Of a DNA stretch of 64,000 nucleotides, positions 1 through 12,100 are shown piece after piece; the stretch's first letter is position 1; every line of letters starts with the position of its first letter. The DNA lies in assembly GCF_004027225.2 (NCBI RefSeq), contig NC_044290.2:8448906-8512905 (forward strand), read 5' to 3'. The position numbers and the translations under genes were made by a program. This DNA is from Strigops habroptila. Taxonomy: Eukaryota; Chordata; Aves; Psittaciformes; Psittacidae. A model generated the notes under the pieces. That model did no database searches. It was not told the DNA's origin and saw nothing but the letters and a program-made list of their open reading frames with translations.

Positions 1-3000
1 AAGCTTGGTCTTTCAGTCAGGACCTGTTGTCCTTGAATTGCACGATTGTGTCAGATACAAATGTTGTCTTGGGGGAAGGAAACATGACTGGCAGTGCACT
101 GCAGCACAGGCATAGCTCACCCTCTGCCTGAGGACTCCTCACCAGCTTTCCAAGATGCTGTCCAGCACTCAATTATAGACGTGGATCTTAGGAATAAACT
201 TGCCCCTAGAAGTCCCTTCCAATACCCACAGCAGCAGTGTGTGAAGCATTGCCTTAAACTGCGCTTCAAATATGAGGTTTGAGTAACTAAACAGTCAGAG
301 GAAGCTATTGCATTGAACAAACTAACTTACAGCTGTAAACCAGCTTCTTATTTGGACAGCTTAGTAAAATAACCATGCTCTGCACAGTCATCTCGAACTC
401 AGACTTTAAACTCCAGCTATGCGGAGAGACTTGGTCTTGCATGCTGCAGCAGGAGGTGGAAGCAGTTTCTATGACTTCCTTCCTCCCCCATCAACCTACC
501 TGCCAGCCGCATTGCTGCGTGCAGCAGCCCCTGCTCTGCCTTGGGCTCAGCCGAGCTCACTCAGCTTCCTCATGGACACAGATGCAGAGGTGTGGTCTCA
601 CTTGATGCTTCTGCATTTTCCCCTTACAGGGTTTCTCCCATTCCCAGTCAGATCAAAGGGTAGAGCAGCATCTCCCCACCTCTGCCTGACAGCTGAAAAG
701 GAACGGAAACATGTTGGGGGAGAATCTGATCTTTAACCGTAGCTCACTTGATGTAAATATGCAAACGTTTGTAGAGGAGTGGCATGTTTCTAAAACACAT
801 TGATGACAAACGCTTCACACCCTTCTTTATTACCCAGTAATTACGAGAATACTTGCCTTCCAATGCAGTGGCTGCATAAAGATGAGAGCGCCTGGGTTTT
901 CTTGAGGATGGATGTGCAACAGTAAGTAACACTTCATTTGAGACTGCCAAGCATGGCATGCCTCCACATGGCACCCCTTCCCTTTCAGTTTTGGTGAGGT
1001 GACGTTTCCTGCACTTTTGCTGGGAGGAGACTGGATGGGGAGGGTGCAGGGACAGAATTGCATCTGTCCCACAGCTAGCAGATTGAGCTTTTTGGATGAG
1101 TGCAAGTTAGGGCCTTGATCCTGGTGAGGGAAGTGCCATGGCTGATGTGCATGTGGCATTTCTTGTTTCTGGTTGTGTGTGATTGTTCCACCTCTTACTA
1201 ATCAAATTGCCCTGTGGTGGGAAACTTGGGTCCTTTTTTTCTTCCCTGTCTCTTCTGGAATACTGGGAGGTTGTCTAAATGTCAGGGGTGCTGGTGGTCT
1301 GGCTGTGATGGGAGCAAATTTTAACTGGGCTTGCTCTTCAGCATGAATGTATTGATGTAGGCATGTCATGTAGCCTGTCCGTCAGCCAAGTTGCTAGCTT
1401 TCAGCTGCTTTATGTGTGGGTATTTTAGTGATTGCTTCCAACCTGGGAAAGCCCAGCCAGGTCACTGCAGGGCAAGGCAGAGCTGTGTTCCCATAACCAT
1501 CTAATGCTGACGCTGCTTCCTGCCCCACAAGGATCAGAAGGAATCCATGGGAATCGCTGTCTTCTAGCTCCTGCTTCTATTTGGGGTGGCTGGGCAAAGG
1601 CAGGCTCTGCTTACTCATCTGGCTTCAATACAGCCACACAATTGCCTCTTTTGAGGAAGGGAATTCATCAGTTTGTGTGAAGTGGCCTTGGATCTTTGGG
1701 CAGCAGGTGCTTCTATAGAGCAAACTGTTGCTGAATATTCAACAGTTGCTATACAAGCGTCTGGCTGACTGCCTGTGAAGCACTTGGAGTTATCTTGAGC
1801 ATCCGATTAGATAAAGTGCAAAGTACTTACTGCTTTAAAGCTACCCGCAGCTATGTTGTGGTGGTGCTGTTTTAACATTCATTGGTTTTGTTGTTTTGGG
1901 GTTTTTTTTATGTGAATTTTCCAAGATCATAAGCAGCAACTTCATCTCTTTTAAGTCAGCCAACAAAGACTGGAACTGCCTAGCAGAATGAGAACAGTGA
2001 TTCATATTCATGTCGTCAGAACTTCATTCTCGTAGAGGTTTCGGCTGATAGCATGTACATTGGAAACAAATGACTCAGGATAGAAGTGTCTCCTAATCTT
2101 TAACATACTGTTTAAAATCAAGTTGGCTCTTTAAAGGCTACCTGAATAACATTTGTTCTTGCCAATCTCGAATTTGGTACATGAAGTACTGTAGGTACCT
2201 GAATTGTGAAGGAATAATTTGAGATGTTAGGCTGTGCAATCAGCCTTTCATTTTTCTTTTCTTTTTTCTTTTTTTTTTTTTTTTTTTTGTTTAGGAGTTT
2301 AATTTCCTTAGGTGTGGTCTGTCACCTGGATGGCACCATTGAAAGTATGGTCCTGTAAGAAACTGTGATCGCTGAGCAATTACAGTTTTAAATATCTTAG
2401 TGCTTTAGTCAGTAAGGTGTGGATGCCTGTGTAGTGTTTAGTAGCAACATGCCCCAATTCTGACTTCTTGTACTATCTTCCTTAACCTGGAGTAGTTGTT
2501 TCAAAGGTGCTTTGTCTGTTTTCTTCTACTGGTAATTTAAGCCACAGAAGGAAGACTTTAAGTGTATAATCGTGACAGTCGCACTGAAGGCTGAAGAAGT
2601 GCTATCCAAGTCACATGCTTTGTAGGATTTCTGTGCTGCCCATCAGAGGTGTTGCTCTCCCTGGGAACACTGCATTACTAGGGGTGTAGTGATTCCCCAA
2701 CCCTAAGCTCTTAAAGCTTAATAGCTAAGCATGTAGTTTCTACCTACAGAAAACAGTCACAGGGTGGTCATAGGGCCTAGTTTCAGTACATCTTGCTGAG
2801 ACAGTGATCATTAGCACTCATTGCAGGGGCACCTGGAGCGCTTAAAAGCATCAATAAGCAGCTGATGTAGCCATGTACTCAGAAGAACAGCTGAGATGTG
2901 CTTCCTAAAGGTCCACTTTGTGCAGATCTGTGAGGAGGTGCCAGATATGTGTAGAAGATCAGGGCTGGCAGCCTGGGATGGGGTGTGCTATGTGGCCTCT

Positions 3001-5965
3001 GCTTTTCCTGCTGTGAGGAAGCAGCAGAGGGCAGCTGAGGGGGAGGGAGCTCCTCAAAGGAGCTTGGCAGACCCGTGTTCTTGTTTCTTCAGTCCCTGTC
3101 AGTCCCTGAGCTCGAGGATGGGATCAGCAGAAGGGAGGACCAGCTTGCAGGAGGGGTTCCAAGTCTTGCAGTGAGGCATTTCAGAAGATGTAAAGCAGGT
3201 GTTCAGGCTTATGGTGGGTCATTGCCTCCAAAAGCTCATTTCTTTTCTTATAATGGGGCTTAGAAGTGAAAGTTTAGGAGCAGAGCAATTACACTTTGAA
3301 AATGAATACATGGTACTGACCAGCGTGGTACGGTGCAGTCTGTGCTGTAGCTGTAGATCAGTGCTCTAGTACAATGTGTGACGGTTATGTTGCCAGAAAG
3401 TGATGGGAAAGAGGAGTGAGCCTTCAGCCTTTAGAGATGACACTGCACATTTAATTGCTAATGGACTTTTTTTAAAGAGCACCTAGGCTGCTATTATTAG
3501 AAAAAGCAAATGTGTGGTGTTACCTACAGGGAATAAAAAGGGGGTCTTTCATGAGCATCTTGACCTTTACTTTCCTATGTTAATTTTTTTAATACCAGTG
3601 AGATTTTCCTGCTATCAAAACTTGCTGAAGCAGACACTTCTCCAAGACCTCTGAAAAAGATACGCTGATTAGGAGGTAGGGCTGGGCAAGAGCTGTTTCT
3701 TCCTTTCCTCCCAGAAAATCCCTACTTCAGGGATCCACTGCATGTTCCATGCCTCTCTTTCCCTCCTGGATCAGACTTTTACCAGTTGGTGCAATTCCGT
3801 AACAGCAGTCAGGGCTTTATTGCATCTAAGTCTGTGCCTGTAGGGCTTAGCATGCAGGAGGAAACTTCGGGGAAAATGCTAGATAAACAAACCCTCCTCC
3901 ATACTTCTGAAACATTTCAGTTGCTCTTAATCTTCACCTTTTCAACACCTACTAAATAAAGGTCTTATTGCTTGTTTGTAGATCCCAAGGTATTTTGCAA
4001 AGAGCAACAGTGTCATTACCCCTGTTCGCTTGTGATGAGGATACGGGATGCAGGTCAGAAGATGTGCTGAAGAGCCTGGGGCTTTAGCAGAGCCAGGGCA
4101 GACTCCAGGGCTGGTGTCTCCAGCTCCTTGCAGAGGAGGGGTCGTGGCCTTGCTGAAGGTGCTGTGGCTCAGGGCTGTAAATGTGATTGCATGAGGAAGG
4201 TGGCTTCAATAAATAGTACAAGGCGTAGAGCAAGCATGAATCCTTTTGGGCATCTTCAGTCCTTTTGGACTGGAGCAGTACCTAGGGGAAGTTTCAGGCT
4301 TAATAAGGCTGATACAGAAAAGTGGGAGAAGGCACATAGAGGTGTGCTTCCTATTGTATAGTGCTGAAGTGTCTCACTGATGTTACTTGTGTGTCTGGAA
4401 GACCTGTTGAAAGCTCAGGTACAAAAGCATCCAGATACTTGCTCTGAACGTGCTCCTGGAGATTCAAACACTGCAGGTAAAGCTGTCCTTTTGCCTGCAT
4501 CAGTTAGCTATGTTTGAGCAGGTGGGGTTGTTTTGAATTTCTTAAAGCTCTGTATGCTTTTCACAGAAACTTGAATTTCAGGAAGAAATGGAAAGCAAGA
4601 CCTGCATTTCTAGTCGCAATTTTTGCAAATCTTCAAAAGCCACAGCTTCTGCCTGACTCTTTTCATGTTGAGGTGAAAAAGGCACTGAGGAAAATTGGTG
4701 TCATCAGCACAGAATATCACTAGTTCTGCAAACGGGGATTTAAGCCTCTGGCTCTAGTATAGGAGTGTCCAGAGGCTATGGGGGTTGACTTGAGGCCATG
4801 CTGCTGCAAGCAGTGCCATGTAGCAGCATCCCCAGGAACATGCTTTCCAGAAGGGCAGCTGGTGCTGGTGCCAGGCTGCCAGTGCCTTGGGATTCCTAGG
4901 GAAGGAGTGGGCAGGATGACAGTTGGGCCTAAATATGAGGTGTAACCATGAATGAAACACTTCATTACTTGTGCCAGTAAGCTAAGCCTTAAATGCATGA
5001 TTGTCTTAACTTGCTGGCAATGGTTCAGTGGTAAAGCTGCCTATGGAGCTTGCAGGTGAGCTTTGGGGTGGAGCTCTGGGTCAGAGCATTTGCAGGACTC
5101 GCGCTGGAGTCAGGAGTTACTTGTGCCATGCTGTATGGGAATTGTCTAAGCAGTATTGTGTGTTGCTCCCTATGAAAGAACAGGGTAAAGTCTTGGGCAT
5201 TATTTTTTCAATTAAGAATTTCTGTTTGTCCCTTAGGGACAAGCACAAAGAAAACAGGTTGTCTTGGCTATTGTGAGTGTTCATGGGGCAAGAAGGAGAG
5301 GGAGGGGACGAACAGCAAGAAAGAACAAAGTGTTGCAGTAATGAGAATTACTGCCTTATTTTAGTTGCTACTCAATCAAGACAAGGTTCCAGGAGGCAGG
5401 AACAGATGGCTTTGGATTAATTTTTTTTTATCTTGGTCTGTCATATCTTTGATTATCACCAAAATTTACCATAAATGTTTTAACACCTGCTAATTCTTTC
5501 TCACATTATATGTTTTTGCCCATCCTCAAAGACAGAGTAAACTGTTAGACTTGTCTGGCTTGCTTGTGTTTAATAACATTAATCACAGGACTTACTCTCA
5601 GTGACTTCATGTATTATTCAAAGGATGCCTCTTTCATTATAAAAACTTTGAGAATATTTATTACTTCCAGTGCATTTTGATAGTAAATTAGGGCAAAACT
5701 GACTGCATTTTATACCTGAGTGTTTTGTCCCCCTCATCTATAGAAGAGTCAGAAACAGTACTGGAGACTTTTGGAAGGTGTAAGCTACCTTAGGGCCTTG
5801 CAGGAACTGGCTTTATAAAGCAGGTCAGCCTTTTTGTTTTATGGCTTTTATTCAGTATCACTCTTGCTCACCAGGGCATCCAGAGAGTGGATTGTTGCTT
5901 CTCCTGTATCGTCTTAACTGCCTCAAAGGATGAGCTGAATTGACTCCCAATTCTTCTTTTGCCAG
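1..5965 (+). other. RAB11FIP4: RAB11FIP4 intron, 3' part of a large 5' intron
   Basis: This is noncoding sequence upstream of the first visible exon, ending in the acceptor ...cttttgccag at 5965. The next exon starts in phase 0 and the EF-hand exons are absent, so this must be intron that began before the window. I see no exon with matching splice sites or FIP4 similarity in it. It holds a T-rich tract at 2251-2288, an 8-bp inverted repeat at 1723-1747 and otherwise unremarkable, mildly AT-rich sequence. Short open frames here have no family resemblance. Confidence 0.85.
2251..2288. repeat. T-rich low-complexity tract
   Basis: A pure pyrimidine stretch of T runs broken by single C residues, ending in a 20-base T run (2269-2288). 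It could be the reverse-strand tail of an old retroposon, but no recognisable element adjoins it, so I call it simple sequence within the intron. Confidence 0.8.
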
Positions 5966-6189
5966 GGTGGTGAGATCCCAGACTGTGCCTACTTGGACAG
6001 TGAAAGCACCTACAGCGAGTTGGAGCTCTTTCCTGATGAGGACGCGATGACTCTGGCACAGCAGGAGCTTCACCATGAGTCGGACATGGACAGTGCTATT
6101 GAGAGTGCCCAGAGCTCAGAGGCCTCCGACGTGTGTCGGAGTGAGGAGAAGGACGCTGTGCTCGGTGGCCTCTTTCTGCCCGGTGACAA
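5966..6189 (+). CDS. RAB11FIP4: RAB11FIP4 exon (visible exon 1): acidic linker
   Basis: 224 nt, phase 0 to phase 2, residues 1-74 plus part of 75. It begins GGEIPDCAYLDSES and ends LGGLFLPGD-K. The acceptor is gccag and the donor is gtgagt at 6190. EIPDC, FP(D/E)DE and AMTL, then LGGLFLP, are landmarks shared with mammalian FIP4. The segment between them differs, as expected for a fast-evolving disordered linker between the EF-hands and the coiled coil. The following 3.2 kb intron (6190-9387) holds no recognised feature. Confidence 0.93.
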
Positions 6190-9100
6190 GTGAGTGATGG
6201 TTGTGCCTCATGGCAGCCCTGTTCTTAGGCATGTGCAAAAGGACCAGGGAGGAAGGAACCTTTATGTGACTAATCCCTACTGTGGGAGTGTGAGGATGCC
6301 TGAAGGATTTAGACACTAAATATCCATTTACAGTGTAAGGGAGATGGATGTCCGGGTCCTCTAAGTGGCTTAGACAGTCTCAGCCCTGGGTCCTTCTGGC
6401 GTGTTCTGTGAGCACTCATGGGACTTGCGTGTTGTGTGTTGAAGTGAAAGTGTTTGATCTCTCCAGAATGGATCACTGCATTAGCATCCCCCAAAACTTA
6501 AGATCTTTTGTGTTCCCATAACCTTTCTATATGGGAATTAAAAGAAATACTCCCTGCAAAGTGGTGCAATATGAGGAATGCTGCTTTAGTCTTTTGTACA
6601 TTCAGTTATCTGAAGATGTGGGCTCTGCAGATTTGCTTTGCTACTCCATCTACCAAGTTAATTCTGTGTGTTTCTAATATTCCATAGCTTTTAGTGTGCA
6701 ACAGTAAATTGTGTTTAACAGAGGGTGTCCTAGCATGTGTGTGTGTAACCATAGTTTGCTGTTAACACAAGAGTGTCTCTGTAATCCTAACTTGACTATT
6801 CCCAGGTGTGTACCTGGGGGTATTGGTAAAAGCTGATTTTGGGGGAGGAAAGGACCCAACTTGACTTACTCCAGCTTTGAACTGAGTTAGTTAATGCAGA
6901 ACCACAGGATAGAGCTCAGCTGGGCTTGCTCTGTAAGCCTCTGCCCTGTCTTCCCTACTTTTGGCTTGTCACCTTAATTTGTGCCTCTTAAGCTTCTCTC
7001 ATTGCTAAGGCAGTTCTCCTTCTCTCTCCTGGGGCTCCTTGGACGCTCTCTGTGCAGCTTCATTCCTACCCTCCTCTTGAATGTATCAGGATCTGAGATC
7101 TGTCCTTCTCTCATTTGCCCAAGCAATCCCAGAGACTTTATCAGCTCTCTATTAAACTTGTCTCCTTGCCTTGCCGTTCTCAGTTCTCCAAAACGCCCAT
7201 CCTTGTGGTGACTGGCTTTTACCCATAGTGTGTTTGAAATGAGTATCTTTCCTCCCAGCTGAGGAGCTAGTTTCCTATCTCCATCCTGTTGCTGGTTATG
7301 AGCTCAGGATCTACCCTGAGCATGGACTGTTTCAACCCAAGCAGCTGAAAGTTTGGTGATGCTTACAAATAACTACAAATTAGAAGTTCTAAGCAACATC
7401 ACCAGGTGGGTTCAGCAGCGGTGACTGCAGAGCTGCCAAGAAGAGAAACTTAGCCAGGCAATGCATGAAGGATAATGGGATACTGGGCTCCAGTCTGTTG
7501 GCAAGTGGTGATGTTCCAGGGCTGTTATGCTGCTGAGTGGTTTTTATGGACAAGTATGTTATCATCCCAGCTGAGGACTGTTCATTTACCTCCATGCCTC
7601 ATGGAAGTGTTATGAGGAACTTTTTCCTAAACTGACTTGGTGTAACAACATTGAGATTTGAGCAGCAGCTGCAGTTACACAGATCAGAGCCACCCAGAAA
7701 CTTACCACTACGCAGTATGTCTGTGGCACAGCAGCTCTTTATGAATAGATGTTAGTGTGATGTGTTGAGCTTCATGCTAATCTGCATCCCAGCCAAGGAG
7801 CCTTGTTAGATAAGTTTGATCTATTTTGAGTATTTCTATCTTCATGATCTTCATCCTTTAATGGTGTGCCAGGCTTGACTTGCCCTAATTTCTGTTAATG
7901 TGAATTAGATAAATGAATTGCAGGTTATAAATGGATCTCATCAAAACAGGAGAAACAAAAGAGCATCCATCTGAAAGGCTGGCAGGCTTCCTCTTCTACT
8001 AATTGCTTTTGGAGGGAAGGGATATGCAAATAATGCTTTCACCATCCGCCAAAGGAACACTGTTGCATCTCTGGTTTACAGCTCACAAGTGTAGTATTAC
8101 AGGAAGAGCAATCTCTCTGTCTGTGAAAGTGCAGTGCATGGTTAAGAGGCTTAAGGGAGGCTCAAATGAAACCTAGGAGGCAATATTGTTGAGTTCCTGG
8201 AGAACAACCTCAACTGGGAGCTACTGTCCCATGGCTCAGCTAGTGGAGTTGAAGATGCAAGCACTGTGCACTGAAACAGAGGGAGTGGAAAAGTTAACCC
8301 AATCTGCACAAAGTGTCATCAGATGGAATCAGGGCCTTGGCAGCGCTGGATTCTGCCTGTAATAGGAACAGTAACATGCTGGGCAACTCCAGGGCTTCAC
8401 AAGTGAAGTGTGTGTTTCAGGCCTAAGATGTGCATTTTCTATAGGGGTAAGTTTGGTAAGAACCTGTATGTGAATTTACTGGCTTGTCTGTTTGAATGCC
8501 TTGCTGAGAGGGGAGCTGAGTAAATCTGTGCTAAACTTCTGCCTCTGCAAGATGGCACACTGCATGGCTGCAGGGTAGTCTGGGCTCTGGGCAGGAGAAT
8601 CACCGTGCACCCTCTGCAGCAAACTTGCTCTGTTGTATTAGATGTGATGCACTCAGAACTTCTCTGCCAGCTGCTTTCCTACGGTGCCTACCTCTGCTCA
8701 TCTATTTACCCATATGGCAGGTCACAGAGTTCCCTACCTGTTTGGCATTATCTCAGGTACTTCTCTGGTTGTAAAGCAGCCTTTTCTTATGGTCCATTTC
8801 TCTTCTGAAAGACACGTTGTGTCACGATAGGAGGAATGGCAAGAACCCAGCCTCAGTTAGATGACAACGGCAGCATTGGTGACTCTCTGGCATGTGGCAA
8901 GCTAAGTTTGTTTCCGACCACACAAAACAGAGTGACTGGAATTCACGGGGTGTGGGCTTATGGGGACTACTGGGAAACCAAATGTGGAAGAGAGTGACAG
9001 CCTCTGTCTTGTACATCTTCCTTTCGCTATCTCATGCATTTTGGAGTTGTCTGCACGGTTCCTGCATTCGGAGCAGAAGTCCCGTGAGTAGTGGTTTTTA

Positions 9101-12100
9101 TCACTACATGGAAATGATGACTGAAGATTGTTGAGATATGCATTTAAAGTGAAATGGTTTGTGTTGATCCAGGCCCGTCTCACAGGTAGCTTGTTCGCAG
9201 ATTCTCACGCTCTTGTCTTTCAAGGCACCATGTCAAATGCACACCAGATGTGTTTAGCACTTTAGGCTTTTGGCACAAAGTGGGTCACAACTTCAGATGA
9301 GGTCGTAAGCTGTAAAGCTGGAAGATTCCATGTGACATGAGATGCTATCAAAGACGGCCCTCGAGACATTTTGACCTCTTGTTTCAGGTCAAGTCCGCAC
9401 AACCCTTCTGCAGCATCTGACCTCTCAACTTATTCTACCGCCTCTCTGATCAGTAATGAAGAACAGTTTGAAGACTATGGGGAAGGAGATGATGTGGATT
9501 TTACTCCCAGTAGCCCATGCCCTGATGATGAGACCAGAACCAACGCCTACTCTGACCTTGGCTCATCTGTATCTTCCAGGTTGCTCCTTATTCATTAACA
9601 AATTATCCGTTTTGTTCTTCCCTGGACATGGGTGACCATACCAGAGTTTACACTGGTTACATAGACTCACCTGAAAAGCAAAGTGTTATCAGTTCATTTT
9701 CTGCCCTCCTGTATTTAATAAGAGCTATAGCAAATATGTTGTTTCTGATAACCTCTGTTGGGTTCTGTTGAAATAACTGGGCTGTTTTGCATGTAGAGAT
9801 TTCTCTCTATTGCAGACAGTAGATTTCACAATTAAGAGCACTGCAAACTGGAAACCAGCTTATTGCTGTGCACCAGCCCTGATACAGTAGAAGAAGACCT
9901 GCAGGAGAGCTGTTTCTCTTTAGTATTGTGATACTACAAATCCTTAGTACCAACCTATAAGGTCGAGTGCTATGTATGGACAGGGGTTTATTTGAAAAAA
10001 GCAGGGAGATGCTCTAGGATTTGTCTGCTTGGATCAATAGCACATGAAGGTCTTGAGCTTCATTGCTAACACAGGACAAGCTCACTGCATCCCTCTGTTC
10101 TGCATGCAACCCCCATGAGCTACCCTCTGTTTCAAGCACTTCTGCAATCCAACCTTGCCACCTCTGTCACGCATGCAGAGCCAGCACCCCTCTCTGCTGC
10201 CTCTTCATGATGATGGCTTGTGTCTTTCATCCTCTATTTCCTCAGGTTTGTCAGGTTCCATTCTCATTCCTGGGGCTCTGTGCACTTCATGCCGTGATTG
10301 CTCTCATTTATTTGAGTTTATTTTCTATTTATCATGCCAAGAGCTAGTCTTATTTCCTCTTTAGACCTATGTCCACTTCTCTCTCCCTCCTCATTGCAGG
10401 GTTCCTTCCATCCTACCATCTGAGGGGGTTTGTGTGATGGCTTCTTACCAGACCACTCTGTTTTTCATCTTCCTGTCTTTCTCTTGGAGAAAAGACTCTT
10501 CAGGTTGCATGCCAGGCTCTAGTGGGAAGATGGGCAAGATGAGAGGGGGACACTGCTAAGGTGGAACATACTAATGTAGCTGCTTTTGCTACATGCGTTA
10601 CATGGATTCTGTTTCTTTTGCTATGCTTTCAGTCCGCCAAACTGATTCTTTGCACTGACACACAGAGCATGTCTTCTGTAAAGGCTCAAGTCAGACAGGT
10701 GGATTTGCCCTAAGACCAGCATTCTGCATCGAGCTCTAAGTTAGATGAGCTGTGATTAGAAGTGGTACCTGAAGCCCTTTGTCTGTGATTCTGACACACA
10801 GACAGACACACAGTCAAGAGGAAACCCTGTTGTGAGTTGGTTACGACAGCCAGTAACATCTCTCCTTTCCTGCAAACAGTGCTGGCCAAACACCCCGAAA
10901 AATGAGGCATGTTTATAACAGCGAGTTACTGGATGTTTACTGCTCACAGTGCTGCAAAAAGATAAATCTACTCAACGATTTGGAAGCCAGGCTGAAAAAC
11001 TTGAAAGCAAACAGGTAAGCAGCCTATTGCACTGCATTTAGCAATGCCCCCTTCAAATGGGACTAGCTAGTAGCAGGAGGAGAGGAAGAAGGGGCCCTCT
11101 CCTTACCTGCAGCCCATTGTGTTTTACACATCTGTTGCTCTTGCAAATCAGCTAAGAGATTCAGACCTTGACATCTATCCTGAATGAAAATGCTGGTTTT
11201 CATTAGCTAGTAAGTATTTTTCTGACTTAAGGGGCAGACAGCATTAGGAAACTCAAATATTTTAACCAGTGAGCTCTTTGATTGCAGAGGGACAGTGCTA
11301 TTTCCAAGAATTTTTCCCAGGAAGTGGGGTCTGCTGTGCTGCTTAGTGCAGATCTACAGTGAGCTCCTCTTTTCTCCAGGTGGGGAGGAACGATCTGGCA
11401 CATGCTTATCTAATGTGTATAACCTTACAAACACCTCTCCTAAAGCTATTGGTCAGCAGAGGTACTTCTTTCCTGTGGGATTTTTTTTGTCCTCCAGGGA
11501 ACTTGGAAAAAGGTTAATCCTGTGGCAGAAGTTACTTTTGGGGTTCTTTGCAATTTCAGCTTTTTCCTTACATTTCTATCTCTGCCACTCCATCCACTTC
11601 TAAACTGTGTGAGCACTTGGAAAGAATACAGTGCTTCCAACAATCATCTGAGGGGTTCTGAAGGAGATGATTTGGTGGGCTTCTAGCTCCCCCTAGACAC
11701 TGAATGTAAATCCTGCCTGTCCCCATAACTCTTGGCACAGAGCACACTGCACTGCTGCTTCTCTTGCTGACACAGCAGCATAGTACTTGATAGGAACAAT
11801 GTTCCTGACCTAGCAAGGAGTTTGCTAACACCCAGCCCATGACTGGTGTGGGCTTTGGTAACGGTGTGAGTGAGGCTGTGTATACCTGGCTGAAAGAGAG
11901 TGATACTCTGGTTGAGAGCTGTGTGTCTGTACACACAGAGATGTGACATCCTCTTATCGAGAGATGCAGCTGGGTATTTTGATTTGGTTCTGGTGCTGTT
12001 GTCTGGAGTCTGGTCCTTCATTTAGATAATACTAGTCTGGCTGCAAAAGGGAACTGTAAAAATGGAAAGCATCTCAGTTCCTGTGCTGAACTGGAAAGCA

